Assembly (NCBI GenBank): GCA_002403785.1
Contig: DHIM01000087.1
Coordinates: 3,917 to 12,523 of the forward strand
Origin: Clostridium sp. UBA4746
GTDB lineage: Bacteria > Bacillota > Clostridia > Clostridiales > Clostridiaceae
DNA length: 8,607 nucleotides
Direction: 5' to 3'
The translations under genes were made by a program, and so were the position numbers. Below the pieces are notes generated by a model. The model did not search any database. It was given only the letters and a program-made list of their open reading frames with translations, and had not been told where the DNA came from. Positions 6,361 to 8,607 of this stretch are shown here, piece after piece (position 1 is the stretch's first letter; each line of letters starts with the position of its first letter).

Positions 6361-6602
6361 AGGAAAACAACTTTGAAATTTATGTTCGTTGTATTAATAC
6401 AGTATTTTCTTTTTTTTAGAGGTTTTAATAACGAAATGCAGAATATTAACATAAAGTAACTATAAATTTATAAAACAATTTGAGGTTAACCAAAAAGACT
6501 TCTCATTACAATAAAAGATACTGAAATAAAATATAATAAATCAACTTTTTTATTTAATGTACCTGAAGTAAATTAGTATATAGCTAGGGAAGGCGGTAAA
6601 TT
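6361..6602 (+). promoter_or_regulatory. leader region of the activator gene
   Basis: This 242-bp stretch is very A/T-rich and holds no gene I can support. It contains a 12-bp perfect palindrome TGTATTAATACA (6390-6401), a possible -10 TATAAT (6532-6537) without a good -35, and the ribosome binding site AAGGCGGT (6590-6597) 5 nt before ATG 6603. No second sigma-54 promoter is visible, so the activator is probably made from a housekeeping promoter. Confidence 0.35.
6390..6401. repeat. 12-bp perfect palindrome
   Basis: TGTATTAATACA is its own reverse complement and lies in the leader region of the activator gene, 200 bp before its start. It could be an operator, but palindromes of this length in AT-rich DNA occur by chance and no second copy was noticed. 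Confidence 0.4.
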
Positions 6603-8555
6603 ATGATTGATCTCTCGAAAATTGAAAGTAAATGGAGTGAGCTTGTAGAAGAAAACAAAATACCTAAAGGTATGAGGCAAGACATTCTTCATTCTTGGAT
6701 TAGATGTAAAAAATATAAGCTTGATGTAAACATAAAAGGCAAAGAGATAGATAAAGTTCAATTTGATAAAATATTAGTTGAGCATAAGGAACTTATTGAA
6801 ATAGCAATACCTGTAATGCTGGATATATTCAAACTTTTAAATGAAACAAATTACTCTATTGTACTAACAGATGAGAATGCAGTGATACTTAAGGTTATGG
6901 CAAATAAAGAAATAATTAAGAAAAATAGAGAGCTGAATTTTTTGAAAGGATGTAATTGGAATGAAGAAAATGTGGGTACAAATGCTATTGGAACATGCCT
7001 TTATTTAAATAAACCATTTCATGTCTTGAGCGCAGAGCATTATTGTAAAGCACAACATGGATGGACCTGTTCTGCTGCACCAATACATAATGATAAAGGA
7101 AAAATTATAGGCATTGTTGATTTATCAGGTCATTTTTATAATTTCCATTCACATACCCTTGCAATAGCTATTGAAGCTGCAAAGGCTATAGAAAAACAAA
7201 TTTTGATAAATGAGCATAGAAAGTGGGTAGGAGCAGCCTTTAATTCTATTGAGGATGGAATTTTAGTTATAGATAATGATTTTATGATAAAAGATTTTAA
7301 TTTGAAAATTTGTGAAATATTAAATATATCTGGACAAGAAATGCATAAAATTGATATAAGAGTCTTACTGAAAGACATAATTAAAGATATGCATAATTTT
7401 AGTAATAGCGATAAAATTAACTATAGAGAAATTAGTTTTTATTTAAATAATAGTATAGTAGAATGTAATGTAAGTGTTACGCCAGTAAAAAATGAGAATG
7501 AATATATAGGTTTTGTAATTCTTGTTAAAAAAGCTGATAGTTTATTACATGTGGTTAATAAAATAGCGGGGTTTTACTCAAAATGGTCTTTTGATAACAT
7601 AATAACTAAAGATCTTAAAATGATATCTCTTATTGAAGGAGCTAAAAGAATTGCAGCCAGTGATTGTACTGTGTTAATTACTGGAGAAAGCGGAACTGGT
7701 AAAGAGTTGTTTGCTCACTCTATTCATAATGCTAGTACAAGACGTGACAGACCATTTGTAGCAATAAATTGCGCAGCCTTACCAAAGAACTTAGTAGAAA
7801 GTGAGCTCTTTGGTTATGATAAAGGTACATTTACCGGTGCCTCTAAAGAAGGATGTCCAGGAAAGTTTGAATTGGCAAATAAGGGAACAATTTTCTTAGA
7901 TGAAATTGGAGAATTACCGTTGGAAATTCAATCTAAGTTGCTTAGAGTTTTAGATAATCATACCATAACAAGGATTGGTGGAAAGTACGAAAAAAAACTA
8001 GACGTAAGAGTTATAACTGCAACAAATAGAAATCTGTATAACCAAATTCAAACAAAAAATTTTAGAGATGATCTATATTATAGAATAAATGTATTTAATA
8101 TAAAACTAATTCCACTTAGAGAGCGTATAGAAGATGTTGAAGTTTATGCAGAACTTTTTTTACATCAGTTAAATGATAAAAATTCAGAAAGTAAGAAGTG
8201 TTTTGATAAAGAATTTATTAATTCCATTAAAAAATATAATTGGCCAGGAAATGTTAGAGAAATAGAAAATGTCATTCAAAGGGCATATTATTTATCAGAA
8301 AATAATATAATTTCATGTTTGTTTATTCCTGAATATATCAATGAACATATAGAACATATAGAACATATAGAACATATAGAACATACTACAGGTATACCTG
8401 ACGACAATCTATTTAAAACTTATAAGTTAGAAGAAATTGAAAAAAACTTAATTGTTAAGGCTTTAGAACATTGTAATGGAAATGTTGTTGAGGCAAGCAA
8501 ACTTATTGGTATTGGAAAGACTACATTTTACAGAAAGATGAAAAAATATAATTAG
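6603..8555 (+). CDS. sigma-54-dependent transcriptional activator (GAF-PAS-AAA+-Fis), AcoR-like
   Basis: Bacterial enhancer-binding protein of 650 residues that would remodel sigma-54 RNA polymerase by ATP hydrolysis. Domains: an N-terminal stretch with ILHSWIRC (28-35); an AcoR-like GAF sensor about 55-190 with NVGTNAIGT and WTCSAAPIH; a PAS domain about 205-315; AAA+ about 335-565 with Walker A GESGTGKE (361-368), sigma-54 contact loop GTFTGA (408-413), Walker B FLDEIGE (D433, E434) and the arginine-finger region FRDDLYYRINV; and a Fis-type HTH about 610-650 ending KTTFYRKMKKYN. The contact loop has Thr where most activators have Ala. No receiver domain is present, so control is by ligand or redox, not phosphorelay. 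The GAF domain holds C117, C132, C148 and C156. A Glu-His-Ile repeat (about 581-595) lies before the HTH. The nearest sigma-54 promoter and inverted repeat lie just upstream and drive a small RNA, the probable target. Confidence 0.93.
   Translation: MIDLSKIESKWSELVEENKIPKGMRQDILHSWIRCKKYKLDVNIKGKEIDKVQFDKILVEHKELIEIAIPVMLDIFKLLNETNYSIVLTDENAVILKVMANKEIIKKNRELNFLKGCNWNEENVGTNAIGTCLYLNKPFHVLSAEHYCKAQHGWTCSAAPIHNDKGKIIGIVDLSGHFYNFHSHTLAIAIEAAKAIEKQILINEHRKWVGAAFNSIEDGILVIDNDFMIKDFNLKICEILNISGQEMHKIDIRVLLKDIIKDMHNFSNSDKINYREISFYLNNSIVECNVSVTPVKNENEYIGFVILVKKADSLLHVVNKIAGFYSKWSFDNIITKDLKMISLIEGAKRIAASDCTVLITGESGTGKELFAHSIHNASTRRDRPFVAINCAALPKNLVESELFGYDKGTFTGASKEGCPGKFELANKGTIFLDEIGELPLEIQSKLLRVLDNHTITRIGGKYEKKLDVRVITATNRNLYNQIQTKNFRDDLYYRINVFNIKLIPLRERIEDVEVYAELFLHQLNDKNSESKKCFDKEFINSIKKYNWPGNVREIENVIQRAYYLSENNIISCLFIPEYINEHIEHIEHIEHIEHTTGIPDDNLFKTYKLEEIEKNLIVKALEHCNGNVVEASKLIGIGKTTFYRKMKKYN
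8343..8387 (+). repeat. 9-bp tandem repeat in the activator gene
   Basis: GAACATATA occurs four times exactly in a row (8343-8378), followed by a fifth copy with its last two bases changed (8379-8387). Each unit encodes Glu-His-Ile. It lies in the linker between the AAA+ domain and the HTH. Gain or loss of a unit keeps the frame and changes only linker length by three residues. Confidence 0.9.
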
Positions 8556-8607
8556 CAAGGAGTTAACTTCCAGTTACCTTCTAGGGGGTCCATAGCCATC
8601 AACCTTA
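8556..8607. other. G/C-richer right edge, unassigned
   Basis: The last 50 bases are close to half G/C, well above the surrounding sequence. TAACT (8564-8568) and AGTTA (8572-8576) form a small stem around TCC, bounded by AAGG and CCTT. AAGGAG at 8557-8562 has no start codon at a useful distance. On the minus strand one frame is open from the edge to a TAA at 8553-8555 and would end GNWKLTPC. It may be the tail of a convergent gene, an insertion-element end or a structured RNA; too little is visible to choose. Confidence 0.25.

Noticed and set aside
6346..6459. Plus-strand frame of 37 codons beginning in the small-RNA terminator
   Set aside because: No ribosome binding site, and the start codon lies in the terminator stem; the hydrophobic run reflects T-rich DNA.
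6573..6761. Minus-strand frame overlapping the start of the activator gene
   Set aside because: Antisense to a clearly recognisable protein N-terminus, with no supporting signals.
7136..7378. Minus-strand frame inside the activator gene
   Set aside because: Antisense to the GAF/PAS coding region; composition follows from the real gene.
8343..8387. CRISPR-like array
   Set aside because: Units are 9 bp, directly adjacent and without spacers; this is a coding tandem repeat.
8557..8562. AAGGAG as ribosome binding site of a following gene
   Set aside because: No ATG, GTG or TTG lies at a suitable distance downstream.

Overview
The window looks like a stretch of chromosome from a low-GC, strictly anaerobic Clostridium-like member of the Bacillota. 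The grounds are the A/T-rich sequence with strong AGGAGG ribosome binding sites, two [FeFe]-hydrogenase-family proteins, a SpoIIE-type phosphatase, and a Clostridium-style LysR regulator and sigma-54 activator. The species cannot be fixed from the sequence.

Layout. Positions 1-256 hold no convincing complete gene: a 22-bp perfect palindrome (22-43), possible tails of an upstream plus-strand gene, and a long imperfect hairpin (137-185). Positions 257-4796 are a tightly packed minus-strand operon of four genes, transcribed right to left: a small thioredoxin-like [2Fe-2S] ferredoxin, a PAS-containing putatively sensory [FeFe] hydrogenase (HydS-like, group C), a SpoIIE/PP2C-type serine phosphatase, and a group B monomeric [FeFe] hydrogenase. 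Gaps are 3 and 11 nt, with one 4-bp overlap. Three of the four starts are set by AGGAGG placed 7 nt upstream, which moves two of them inward from the longest open frame and supports a TTG start for the third. A LysR-type regulator (4920-5876) is divergent from the operon, with a dyad in the shared 123-bp spacer, and ends at a clear intrinsic terminator.

Positions 5913-6602 contain no gene but are the most interesting part. A perfect 17-bp inverted repeat (5964-6009) lies about 200 bp upstream of a textbook sigma-54 promoter (TGG at 6166-6168, GC at 6179-6180, ten bases between GG and GC). That promoter does not face a protein gene. The predicted transcript from about 6192 is about 165 nt, folds into successive hairpins and ends at an 18-bp-stem intrinsic terminator (6313-6360). 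I interpret it as a sigma-54-dependent small RNA. The next gene (6603-8555) encodes a sigma-54 activator (GAF, PAS, AAA+, Fis-type HTH), the obvious candidate to bind the inverted repeat and switch on the RNA. It carries a 9-bp tandem repeat coding for Glu-His-Ile in the linker before its DNA-binding domain. The last 50 bases are noticeably more G/C-rich and may be the edge of another element or gene.

How the parts may work together (inference): the operon would sense H2 or redox state through HydS and pass it to the phosphatase, with the LysR protein controlling expression. The activator, inverted repeat, promoter and RNA form a separate self-contained regulatory module. Nothing in the sequence proves the two are connected.
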